DNA of 64,000 nucleotides from Lepidodermella squamata (Eukaryota; Gastrotricha). A program made the translations under genes and the position numbers. Positions 1 to 9,266 of the stretch are shown here, piece after piece (position 1 is the first letter of the stretch; every line of letters starts with the position of its first letter). The DNA lies in NCBI GenBank assembly GCA_047495785.1, contig JBLDXI010000031.1, positions 806,001 through 870,000 on the forward strand, written 5' to 3'. The notes under the pieces are model-generated. The model was not told where the DNA came from. It searched no databases and worked only from the letters and a program-made list of their open reading frames with translations.

Positions 1-129
1 ATCGCACCCTGGACTACAATTTCACGAGGACTGCTGTTACTGGTACATGGCAGACAATGTTACTTATTTGGCCTTTTACAGAGCAGCATGAAATGACCTT
101 GAGCGTTAACTCGATCTCTTCAATCAGCC

Positions 130-229
130 GCTCCAGTTGCATAGTTGGTTAGTGCGTCGTACTTATAAGCAGTACTTGATTGTACGCTGAGTTATGCGAA
201 GGTCGCGAGTTCGAGCCTCGCCTGGAGCA
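130..229 (+). tRNA. tRNA-Ile (UAU), intron-containing
   Basis: The 7-bp acceptor stem (GCTCCAG with CTGGAGC), D arm, anticodon stem TCGTA/TGCGA (one G-U pair) and T arm GCGAG-TTCGAGC-CTCGC all form. The anticodon TAT lies at 164-166. About 26 nt between the anticodon loop and the 3' anticodon stem (roughly 168-193) are an intron at the canonical position after base 37. The discriminator base is A, and a T8 run just downstream is a Pol III terminator. Two copies at 20.0 and 23.9 kb have the same mature sequence and differ only in the intron. Confidence 0.93.
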
Positions 230-385
230 ATGTTTTTTTTAAACCTAACCCACTCAAAGTCACGCAAAATCCTCAAAAAATAACAAAAGCACCTGAATTT
301 GTTTGTTTGCTATGAATAAACATTCACCTTAGGTGCATTGACTCACTAAGGTTCTCCGCGATTTTTCGGTTCATTCTATCAAGTG

Positions 386-1708
386 ATGAGGTTTTATCTA
401 GCCGCAGCTTTTATAGCCGTTTCTACGGTTCATGGGCAACAATTTGCTCCGTCCGGGCCGAATAAGCCCAATTTCATCGTTTTGGGCTGGTGGAACTATA
501 GCGGTAACCCAGCCACCCCTCCGGACCCGGTTTTCTCAGGCTGGCCAAAGTACAACCTATCAGACTACCAACCCGAACCTAGCCAAGTCCAATTGCAATC
601 AAATTTCGCCATAAACCGCTTTTTAGGGCTTTGGTACGAGCTGTATCGAACTCGTTCATACCCTTATGAAGGAACTTTAGGCACTGAAGTCGGATCGTTC
701 TACTTCAAGAATGCTGACGACTCAATCGGCATAGCAAATCGACAATGGCTGGCTGGTGAAGGGAAATGGCGAGTTGACCAGGGTGTCGGGAGGATCGTAG
801 AAAATGCTAGAATGGCTACCCAATTCAACCCTTGGACACCTCCTGGGGATTACCGAGTCCTTTCAACAGACTACCTATCAACTGCTGTGATTTACAGTGA
901 AGGGACTTTCAACAATCTGAAGAGGAGGTTTTGCTGGATATTAGCTAGGACAACTGCTCTTGAGGAAGAAACTATCAATCAGACGTTTGCCTTGATTCAG
1001 GAAAGAGTCAATTTCACGAGAAGTGACTTCGTCAAAATGAAGCATGGGATCGCGCCGAAATCTGCCCTTAACATTCTCCCAACTGGTATGCCTATGGCTA
1101 TGACAACTTCATCCACGACTCCCCCATCGCCAGGTAATTTTTTGAATGAAAACTGATGGTTTCCAAATAACCTTCTTGAGTCTACAGGGGCTTCCGATCC
1201 TAAGTTGAAGAAATGCAACTACAGACTCCCTCCAGGTGGCACTTGCTTCAACACAGGTCCTTACATTGTCTACGACAGTGCCGAGAAGATGTGTGTAGCT
1301 CAGGCCTATGACTGCAGCAACGACATTCGATCCGCAGCTTTCTCTTCATTTGAAGACTGCCTGAAAACTTGTAACGTCACATCACCGACTACGACAACAA
1401 TGGTAACGCCAGATTTGAGGGCCATCATGCAGTTTTTCGAGCGAGGACTGCCGGCTAATATGACAGGAGGCCTGCCAGCGCTCTTGCGCCAGATGGGTTC
1501 AAGAAATGGTTCCCTGCCGAATCTCGGAATGACGGGCAGAAATTTGCCGTTTAACCTGTCGAATTTGCCGAGATTGCTGCCATTCGCTAATATGGTCCAA
1601 CAAACTGTTGAGCAAACAACAACTCCTGCAAGTGAAACCACGACCGGTCAGTCGTCGGTCGCTGATACAACAGTAGCTCCTTCGCCGCCTCCTATGATGA
1701 GGATGTAG
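386..1708 (+). CDS. Secreted lipocalin-Kunitz fusion protein
   Basis: Two exons, 386-1133 and 1188-1708, joined by a 54-bp GT-AG intron that splits a Gly codon; the joined frame is open. I chose the ATG at 386, since the frame also opens with a GTG three bases earlier. A signal peptide (about residues 1-18) is followed by a lipocalin domain: the first strand carries FLGLWYELYRTRSYPYEG, the equivalent of the lipocalin GxW motif, and GDYRVLSTDY matches the second conserved block. Exon 2 encodes six cysteines in Kunitz/BPTI order starting CNYRLPPGGTC, then a Thr/Pro/Asn-rich tail. Lipocalins bind small hydrophobic ligands and Kunitz domains inhibit serine proteases. Whether this one still inhibits is unknown, because the P1 region reads GGTCF rather than a clear Lys/Arg. 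It lies upstream of two simpler lipocalins of the same family. Confidence 0.85.
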
Positions 1709-2075
1709 ATTTTTGACCTAAAACATAGAGACATTTTTTCGGTGAAAAATTATTTTAGTCTTTGTTTCTAGACCATTCGCAGTTAGCCAGCCTATTTTTC
1801 CCACCCAGTTCAGTATAATAAAATTTATTGATGATACGCCAAAAATAACGGAGGATGATAAGCCTGGGAATGATATCATATGGTTCTATAATCAGACCAT
1901 TTGTGCCGGCGTACATGAGAACCAGGTCAGCCGTTAATTGCTGTTGGCCAAAATTAGATAGAAGAATGTTCCAGAAGGAGGAACTGCACCTATATGCAGC
2001 TATGGGCTTGAAAACGAGGCTAACTAGCCCAATAAAGCAAACCAAAGTCCAGGTGGACACTCCCACGATTCACGG

Positions 2076-2083
2076 TATTTAAG
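2076..2083 (+). promoter_or_regulatory. TATA-like box of first tandem lipocalin
   Basis: The sequence TATTTAAG follows ACGG, 65 bp before the ATG at 2141. The corresponding ACGG-TATATAAAG stands 64 bp before the paralogue's ATG at 4173. About 100 bp upstream of both boxes is also recognisably shared (GAATGTTCCAGA, GAAAACGAGGCTAA), so the promoter was duplicated with the gene. Confidence 0.6.
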
Positions 2084-2140
2084 GGCAGCTATTGCATCGA
2101 AATAATCATTCCAAGTCGAAAAGCCAAATATTCTCTAAAC

Positions 2141-2707
2141 ATGCAATACCAAGCTGTTCTCCTCGCCGTTCTGCCGATCCTTGCCTCGGCCAATGTCATC
2201 TCGATGGCTGCGGACAAACCCGACCCACCACTCCAGCCCGACTTCGACCTGACCCAATACACCGGCAAATGGTTCGAGCTCTACCGCACCAAGTTCATGC
2301 CATGGGAATCCAACACCGCAACCGATATCAACGCTGTCTATGGAGCTAATGCTGATGGCACTGTCTCAGTCGTCAACTCGATGTGGGAGCCTGCGCCGAA
2401 GAACCGATGGGAGGTTGCCTATGCCACGGCAACTGTCGTCGGAAACGCCCATCTCGCCGTTCAGTTCTTCCCGGACGCGCCGGCTGGTGACTACCGTGTT
2501 CTGTACACCGACTACAGCGGTATTTCAGTTGTCTACAGCAAGTCGACCACCCTCGGCCGCACTATTGAATTCGGCTGGATCCTGTCCCGCTCTACCAAAG
2601 TTGATCAGTCTGTTATTGACAATGCGTTCAAGCTTTTCGAGGATCTGACCGACCTGAGCCGCGACAACTTCAGGAAGACACCCCACGGCATTGCCCCTCC
2701 TCAGTAA
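2141..2707 (+). CDS. Secreted lipocalin (tandem copy 1)
   Basis: Single-exon, 188 residues. A signal peptide (MQYQAVLLAVLPILASA) precedes a lipocalin domain with YTGKWFELYRTKFMPWE as the GxW block, GDYRVLYTDYSG as the mid motif and a C-terminal helix region ending HGIAPPQ. No cysteine is visible in the mature part, unlike disulfide-bonded apolipoprotein D types. Likely role is extracellular carriage of a small hydrophobic ligand, which cannot be named from sequence. It is very similar to the copy at 4173 and homologous to the lipocalin part at 386. The intronless state contrasts with its two-exon neighbour. Codon use is strongly C-biased at third positions, which suggests high expression. A polyadenylation signal AATAAA follows at 2766. 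Confidence 0.9.
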   Translation: MQYQAVLLAVLPILASANVISMAADKPDPPLQPDFDLTQYTGKWFELYRTKFMPWESNTATDINAVYGANADGTVSVVNSMWEPAPKNRWEVAYATATVVGNAHLAVQFFPDAPAGDYRVLYTDYSGISVVYSKSTTLGRTIEFGWILSRSTKVDQSVIDNAFKLFEDLTDLSRDNFRKTPHGIAPPQ

Positions 2708-2765
2708 ACCAGTTCGATTTTTCCGCTGAAACTTTTCATAATTTCTGTTATAATGGTATCGGTTA

Positions 2766-2771
2766 AATAAA
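2766..2771 (+). promoter_or_regulatory. Polyadenylation signal AATAAA
   Basis: AATAAA lies 59 bp after the stop codon of the lipocalin ending at 2707. Confidence 0.5.
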
Positions 2772-4108
2772 AAAGGATCCTTCGAATCATAAGTGTTTTC
2801 ATGACTCAAGGGCAGCTTGCAAAATAGGATCCCTGCGCTGATGTGTTTTCTAGCATCCAGTCAGAGAACCCAAAGGGCCCCCAGTGGTTTTTCAGCCATC
2901 CTCTGCCGAAAATGACCTCTGGTTCGAGGATCCCACTTCGCGCACTGGTCTCGAAGCTGGCGAGTCGCAAGAACCGAAATATCCGACTCGAAAACGCAAG
3001 CAATAACATAGATTTCAATGTCCAGTTACCCAGAGTTAAATTCACTGACTACTGAATTTGTCTAAGATCAAAACTTAGCTGATATGTCGGAATAGCAGTC
3101 TGAATGTGGTGTCAAGGTTTCAGAAAATAACCGTACGACTTCCCAATGTCTTGAAACAGCAGACCGCGCCATAACAAGTACATAAATCACCAAAAACAGT
3201 AAACGCGACAAAACAGCACATTTTTCAACTTGCGGCAAAACAGCAAAAATTGGATGATCTGATTTGTCGCGAAATAAAAAAGTTGCCGTTTTGTCGCATT
3301 CGATGTTCTGCGCAGCTGCTGATGTGTCGCGAAATCGCACACTGAATTACTCATTGCGCATTCTTTGGCTTGTCTATTCATGTTTATGAGATAATTACTC
3401 ATGGAACATAACATGGTATCAGTTTCATGTTTTAAAAGAACATTCAGGATTACTCGTCAAAAGCTGCGAACTGTAGAAGCGGGACCCTTCTACCAGCATT
3501 ACACTGGCAGAAATGAAACTGCATTACTCTCAGATGCTTAACTTTTGCAGTCGCATTTCATTCTTTAATTCATTATTTTGAGGACAATGATGAATGGAAT
3601 ACTCGGACACTAGTTGCTGGAAATCAAAAGGTTCTGGATCGGTAATAGCGTAAAAAAGGCTCCACCTTAAAATAATGTTGCTGTACTTTCAACTTGCTCG
3701 AAATGAATCTGTATTCCGACAGGTATGTCCAATTTAATTATTCATTGACCTGGAAAAATTTCGTTTAGTATACTAAGCTGTCAGAAATTAGGCAATATTG
3801 TTTTCTTTATTCCAAAGATTAGCAATGTTATAAAGATAAGGCCTGCACTGAAAGCTAAGCGACAAAATGTCTTAGCCGCTCGAGCATGGCTGTGTAAACA
3901 GCCAAAGTAAAGGCAAAAACTGTCCGCGCTAACAAGGCCAGGCTTAGCTTATCACCGTCGTGTTGCTAGCCAAAGAATGTTCCAGAAAAAAATGAATCAA
4001 TTAGCCGCTGAAAACAGTGTCTTTGAGCTAGAAAACGAGGCTAATCAGCTTGGATAAATAAATAAAGTCAACGCAGCTGTAACTAAAAGGTTCACACGCA
4101 CATTACGG
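2772..4108. other. Intergenic; no supported gene
   Basis: Both-strand reading frames here are short and resemble no family I know. The stretch 3175-3345 has several variants of TTTGTCGCGAAA/TGCGACAAAA, a loose inverted/direct motif. From about 3960 to 4108 the sequence aligns with the promoter-proximal DNA at 1960-2080, so it belongs to the duplicated lipocalin promoter. Confidence 0.5.
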
Positions 4109-4117
4109 TATATAAAG
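4109..4117 (+). promoter_or_regulatory. TATA box of second tandem lipocalin
   Basis: TATATAAAG lies 64 bp upstream of the ATG at 4173, in a block shared with the copy-1 promoter. Confidence 0.65.
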
Positions 4118-4172
4118 ACCCGGATTTCCCTGTTATAATTTCATTCAGTGTCAAAAACCGAAATACCTAACA

Positions 4173-4742
4173 ATGCAATACCAAGCTGTTCTCCTCGCCG
4201 TTCTGCCGATCCTAGCCTCGGCTAATGTGATTTCGATCTTCAAGGATAAGCCCGACCCACCCCTCCAGCCCGACTTCGATCTGGCCAAATACACCGGCAA
4301 ATGGTTCGAGCTCTACCGCACAAAGTTCATGCCTTTCGAATCTAACACCGCAACTGATGTCAACGCCGTCTATGGCGCTAATGCTGATGGAACCGTCTCA
4401 GTCACCAACTCCATGTGGGAGCCCGCGCCCAAGAACCAATGGGAAGTTGCCCATGCGACTGCCACTGTTGTCTCGAACGCTCGTCTTGCCGTTAAATTCT
4501 TCCCCTTCGCCCCGGCTGGTGATTACCGTGTCTTGTACACTGACTACACTGGCATCGCTGTAGTCTACAGCAAGTCGACCACCCTTGGTATCACCACCGA
4601 GTTCGGCTGGATCTTGTCGCGTACTACCAAGGTTGATCAGTCTGTCATCAACATGGCGTTCGATCTGTTCGAGAAAGTCACTGACCTGGAGCGTACCGAG
4701 TTTAAGGAAACCAAGCACGGCATTGCTCCTCCTCAGCAGTAA
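4173..4742 (+). CDS. Secreted lipocalin (tandem copy 2)
   Basis: Single exon, 189 residues. The signal peptide is identical to that of copy 1, followed by the same lipocalin blocks: YTGKWFELYRTKFMPFE, then GDYRVLYTDYTG. Most differences from copy 1 are substitutions in loops and the C-terminal helix, with no frameshift, so both copies look functional and the duplication is fairly recent. C-biased third positions again suggest strong expression. AATAAA at 4804-4809 is a likely polyadenylation signal. The ligand is not predictable. Confidence 0.9.
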   Translation: MQYQAVLLAVLPILASANVISIFKDKPDPPLQPDFDLAKYTGKWFELYRTKFMPFESNTATDVNAVYGANADGTVSVTNSMWEPAPKNQWEVAHATATVVSNARLAVKFFPFAPAGDYRVLYTDYTGIAVVYSKSTTLGITTEFGWILSRTTKVDQSVINMAFDLFEKVTDLERTEFKETKHGIAPPQQ

Positions 4743-4803
4743 ATCAAGTATTTTCAGGAAAGCTTGCGAAAACTTATAAAGATCTATTCTGTACTATCGG
4801 TGA

Positions 4804-4809
4804 AATAAA
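4804..4809 (+). promoter_or_regulatory. Polyadenylation signal AATAAA
   Basis: AATAAA lies 62 bp after the stop of the second lipocalin. Confidence 0.5.
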
Positions 4810-5465
4810 TCTTCGAGTTCTCATCAGTTCCTCGTAATTATTTGTTGGCTTCGTTTTAGAAATGATGGACTGGTCAGACTGGCATTCTCTGACATTTTGT
4901 GTAAAGGAAGGGTTTCAGCTCCTGCAGCGCCCATGTGTATTATTAATAGGTTGATTGAAAGGCTTTACAGCAAATTGGACGATATTGCCTGTGAATGACA
5001 GTAGGAATTTACTCCTTTTGAAATTAGCGCAACTATTAAGATAAGGTCAACAACATCAGGGAACAGGAAGAACAGCTTCAGCAGCGGGAGGATTGCAAAG
5101 TTTATAACTATTATCTTGCAATCCTTTAATTTGACGTTTTATGAAAACGGGGATCATAAAAAACCGCGGAAACACATAACACATCATGAACCTTTCATGA
5201 ACCCGGTAAAATTTCGAAAACATAGTTACTCACCTAGGTCCGCCTTGAAAAACTGAATTTGATTAACTGGGAGAGTCACTTTTAAAAATAGTGCATCTAC
5301 ATGTCGCTTTCAATTTTCTAATACTTTTCCAGGCGATATAAGCCTTTCAACCGATACATATCAGGGTCGAGCGAAAAGGACTCTACAATTTACAAATCTA
5401 CTTCATAGCCTGTTTATTAACATTCATCCGCGCATTAGTTATTATCAAGCCTTGACGCATTTAGT
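4810..5465. other. Intergenic; nothing recognised
   Basis: No open frame with family resemblance, no tRNA and no clear repeat. It lies between the 3' ends of convergent genes (plus-strand lipocalin, minus-strand ankyrin gene), so it is probably untranslated and spacer DNA. Confidence 0.4.
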
Positions 5466-6975
5466 TCAACAAAATCGCATTCTTCTCAAAGCTTTCCAGT
5501 TAATCCAAGAGCCACGTTTATTTCGCAGTTTCGCAGCCTTTTCTGCGGCCACTATGATTTCATTTGTTTTTAGGACACTTTCATTTGTCGAATATGCCGA
5601 TGTGTACCTCGAAGGTGTTCGATCATCATTATCTTTTGCCAGAACATCAGCTTTGAATTCTTGAACTAACATGGTCACAACTTCTGCATGACTCTTAGCA
5701 GCTGCAAAATGCAATGGAGTCTTGCCCTTATAATCCTTGGCGTCAACCTTTGCACCATATTCTCGAATCAGGATGTTGACAACTTCGACGTGACCACCTT
5801 CAGCTGCGTAGTGCAAAGCAGTCCGGCTATTAACATCCGCAACGTCAACTTTTGCACTATGATCTCGAATTAACAGGTTGATAACTTCAGCATTACCAAC
5901 CTCAGCTGCGTAGTGCAAAGGGGTCTTGCCGCTTTTACACTTGGCATCAACTTTTGCACTATGATCTCGAATTAGCAGGTTGACAACTTCAGTATTACCA
6001 ACATCAGCTGCGTAGTGCAAAGGGGTCTTGCCGCTTTTACACTTGGCGTCAACTTTTGCCCCATAATCTCGAATCAGCAGGTTGACTACTTCTGCATGAC
6101 CACCTATAGCAGCGTAGTGCAAAGGTACCAAGCCGCCGTCACATTTGGCATGAGCGTCTGCATCGAACTCTCGAATCAGCAGGTTAACAACTTCTGTGAG
6201 GCCAAAATTAGCTGCGAGGTGCAAAGGTTCCCGTCCGATATAATCTGAGGCGTCTACTTTTGCTCCAAAATCACGAATCAGCATGCTTACAACTTCTGCA
6301 TGGCCATTGCCAGCTGCAAAGTGCAAAGGGGTATATTCGGCTAGTTGCTTAGGTTCAACATTTGCACCAAACTCGCCAATCAGCAGTTTAACAACTCCTG
6401 CATGACCACGACTAGCGGCATAGTGCAAAGGGGTATCGCCTTCTATTTTACTAGCGGCGTTAACATTTGCATGAAAGTCTCGAAGCAGCAGGCTCGCAAC
6501 TTCTGCATGGCCCGCAATAGCTGCGTCGTGCAAAGGGGTCAAGTCGTTACAATCCGTGACGTCAGCATTTGCACCAAAATCCCGAATCAACAGGTTTACA
6601 ATTTCTGCATGGCCATTCTTAGCTGCGTAGTGTAATGGACTCGCCCACCTATTATCCCTGGCGTTATTTGGATTCTCGCCGTAATCTTGGAGCAGGTCTC
6701 TCGGTTTCTCGCGGTAATTTTGTAACAGGCCTCTAAGAATTTCCGTGTTACCACACGCTGCAGCAATATGGAGATCGATCGTTCTAAAATTTTCCTGTTT
6801 TTTACTCTCTCCGCTGAGTTTAAGCAAGAGCATTGAGCCTCGATAATCTCCTTCTCCACAGTGCAAGTTGAACAATTGTAGATAGGTGCTGCTTTCTTGG
6901 CTGCTTTCTTGGCTGCCTTCTTGGCTGCCTTCTTGGCTGCTTTCACTTCGACGAAGCTTGGAATTCAGAAATTAC
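5466..6975 (-). CDS. Ankyrin-repeat protein, 3' part of kinase-ankyrin locus 1
   Basis: A long frame (at least 469 residues) with about 11 ankyrin repeats of the form G(K/R)TPLHYAA...GHAEVVNLLIRDFGA, ending in a short basic tail (NKRGSWINWKALRRM). The repeats are unusually alike, notably the pair KSGKTPLHYAA near 5930 and 6030, which points to recent internal duplication or conversion. The true start is not certain. The frame is open up to about 6975, and its first residues (LHCGEGDYRGSMLLLK) align with the first ankyrin exon at the locus-2 junction (NSHCEVGDLPGSMLLLK), where it follows a kinase exon after an intron. I therefore read it as the C-terminal part of a transcript that starts at 8999. 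Ankyrin arrays bind partner proteins; no partner can be named. Confidence 0.75.
6893..6945 (-). repeat. 12-bp minisatellite
   Basis: About four tandem copies of a 12-bp unit (GCCAAGAAGGCA on the minus strand, with A/G variation). It can read as (SQEG)n in the ankyrin frame or (AKKA)n in another. It sits at the 5' edge of the ankyrin exon, and whether it is translated is unknown. Confidence 0.6.
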
Positions 6976-7094
6976 CGATTAGGTTATTGAGATTATTTTT
7001 TTATCTGAATGAAGCTTTGAGAGAGGAGTTTCTAAATACCGATGATAGCGAATACGTGCCCACAGAAAATTCCTCAAAATAAACTACCCTCCCC

Positions 7095-7516
7095 CATTTG
7101 ACGTAGATAGGACGCGAGAGGTTTTCGGACACGAGAAGCTGAAGTCAGACTAATAAAAACGCAAGGTTCATCGTTTCAAATTTAATGAGATGAACCATGA
7201 CATTATATTCCACTCAACTATTTCTTGTGATTTCTGTGTACTAATGCAATTGCTACCATTTTATCAGCTGAATTCATCTTTGAAGATGCATCTCCTCTTT
7301 GTAGCGTCTCGGAAACCGCGCCAAGTCACTACTTTTTGCGATCTTTGAAACTTGAACTAATTAATAATTTGAAATTCTATAATTTCAATTATTAAACAAC
7401 TGAGCTCCGTGATTTAGTTTTTAGTGCAAAATATTCAGAATATTTGTCAGCAAAAAAGTGAACTGTCTTCTGTTTGCCGGCGGGCACTTAGTGCGGCGTT
7501 CTATCTACGTCACATG
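7095..7516. mobile_element. Non-autonomous hAT-like MITE (422 bp)
   Basis: The ends are imperfect terminal inverted repeats of about 20 bp: CATTTGACGTAGATAGGACG at the left, and the complement of CATGTGACGTAGATAGAACG at the right (two mismatches). They are flanked by an exact 8-bp direct repeat CCCTCCCC at 7087-7094 and 7517-7524. An 8-bp target duplication with short repeats starting CA is typical of hAT elements. No transposase frame is inside. It lies between the kinase and ankyrin parts of locus 1, presumably in an intron. Confidence 0.65.
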
Positions 7517-7759
7517 CCCTCCCCCACAGCCTGACATTTTTTTGAAGCCGTTCCTTTGATGGGCAGTCCCATTCGTAAATCTCGGCCGGGTCCGTTCAGA
7601 TAATAGACTTTTTACTCGAGTTGTGTCATAAAAATATGCTGCAACAGTAGTAAAGAGTTGATGTATCTGAACGGTGCTGGCCGAGATCTATGAATCGACA
7701 CGAGTCGGAGACGTGAGGAGATGAGTGAATCAAGTATATATCGAGTATAATATGTGAAA

Positions 7760-8999
7760 AATTTTCTTACGTATATTTCTATTTTAACAAGTAGTAGCAT
7801 CTCCTCTGGCCAATAAGCCTTTTCTAGCAATTCTGCAGCAGATGGCCGCCGTCCTTGTTCATCATCAAGCTGCCTGTGGGGAGAGCTCATCATCGAGTTC
7901 ACGAAATCTCTGCATCGCTGCGAATATCCTCGTGATTCGTCGTGTGGTCTTTTCCAAAATAAGAAGGATCAGCGATATATATTTTGGGCTAATCATTACA
8001 ACCACTCACAATATCGATGACCAATCAACCCACTCTGGCTTTGTGAACTAAAGGAAGAAAAATTCGTATAACGCATAGGCTACTATAATTCAGCTTCTTT
8101 CGTTCAAAAATTACTGGCTTCTTGCCGTTAGCAATTTCGTACAGCGTAACCCCCAAGGACCAAATATCTGTCCTCGCTGTATAATTGCGGTAAACCCACA
8201 GATCAGGCGACATGTACTCCTTCGTACCAAGGACAAACTCGTCATCGCCTTCGTCTACCCTGCTCAAAGCCAAAAGATGAGTTGAGGAGTATAGTTTGAT
8301 TGCGAAACTTATACCGATCCAAGCTTTTGACCAGCCCAAATCCACCTAATTTCAACCATTTTCTGTCTTCGCTGATGTAGATATTTCGCGGCGTGATGTC
8401 TCGGTGGACAATGTCCTTCTTATGGAGGTAATTGACTGCGAGTAGCAGCTGATTAACCCATTCGATGAACTGTGTTTCAGGTATGTTAGCTGTGTCCGGG
8501 CTGCGAATGTAGCTCTCAAGAGTTCCCCCAGGACAATGCTCCATGACAACATAGTACATTTCGCAATCGGAATTATCTGGATTCGTGCCTTTGTACGTTT
8601 CTAATGGAATGTAACATTGTATAATATTGTAACAAGTTCAAAAATATTGGCACCTTTGAATGCTCCATATATCCGAACTATCAGGGGATGATTAATCTTC
8701 ATCAACTTGGCGTGCTATTGTTGCGCGAACAATCATAGAAAGTTTTAAAGTAAAGGAAATAGAGGTATTACATCTCGTAAGCTCATTTCGATAACCGTTT
8801 CCACTTGTCCACATTTGTTGTATCGTTGATCTTCTTTAAGCCTGGTCAAATTGATCTCTTTCGCGACGTAAAGCTGAGGAGAATCGACCTTTCGAACTAG
8901 AAACGCTTCCCCGTATACACCAGCTCGACCCAGGTTTTCGGCTATGCTGAATTCGCTGGAAGAAGTAAATTCAACAATTTTTATAGCACCCTCCATCAT
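7760..8999 (-). CDS. NEK-like (pseudo)kinase, 5' part of kinase-ankyrin locus 1
   Basis: Start ATG at 8999 (MMEGAIKIVEF). Exons read along the minus strand: N-lobe with YVAKEINL (lysine kept), a short exon HAKLMKINHPLIVRIYGAFK, then hinge MEHCPGGTLESYI and catalytic loop HRDITPRN, then the C-lobe with TKEYMSPDLW and DIWSLGVTLYEIANGKKP, then a last kinase exon ending ELLEKAYWPEE. Introns are about 50 bp, except a longer one near 7960-8085. The metal-binding DFG is GFG here (LKLGGFGL), so the Asp is lost although the Lys and the HRD Asp remain; low or no catalysis is likely. The fold resembles NEK Ser/Thr kinases. The ankyrin frame at 5466-6975 lies downstream on the same strand, as in locus 2, so a kinase-ankyrin protein is the favoured reading. 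Confidence 0.65.
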
Positions 9000-9266
9000 T
9001 AAGAATTAAGAAATATGTGCAGGAAATGACCAAGACACAGAATGCGAAACGAAAACAATAATTGTCTGGTCTATCTTGTACGGGAACAGATAATTTCACT
9101 AAATTATCTCGTTTGATAATGTATTCATTTTACTGCAAATTTCCTACTTATTCTTTTCGACTGAGAACATGATATAGAGAAACAAACAGGCGAAGGGAGT
9201 TAAGCTTGTGGGTTGGTTTGATAAGTGCCGTAATTGTCGTTGATAAGTCCCGTCCGGCCCCAAGCG

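Noticed and set aside
1755-2066. 103-codon minus-strand frame between lipocalin genes
   Set aside because: It lies over the duplicated lipocalin promoter, is not conserved as a frame in the second copy at 3960-4110, and has no family resemblance.
3068-3414. Two overlapping minus frames in the lipocalin spacer
   Set aside because: Low-complexity variants of TTTGTCGC explain the frames; no conserved protein or splice partner.
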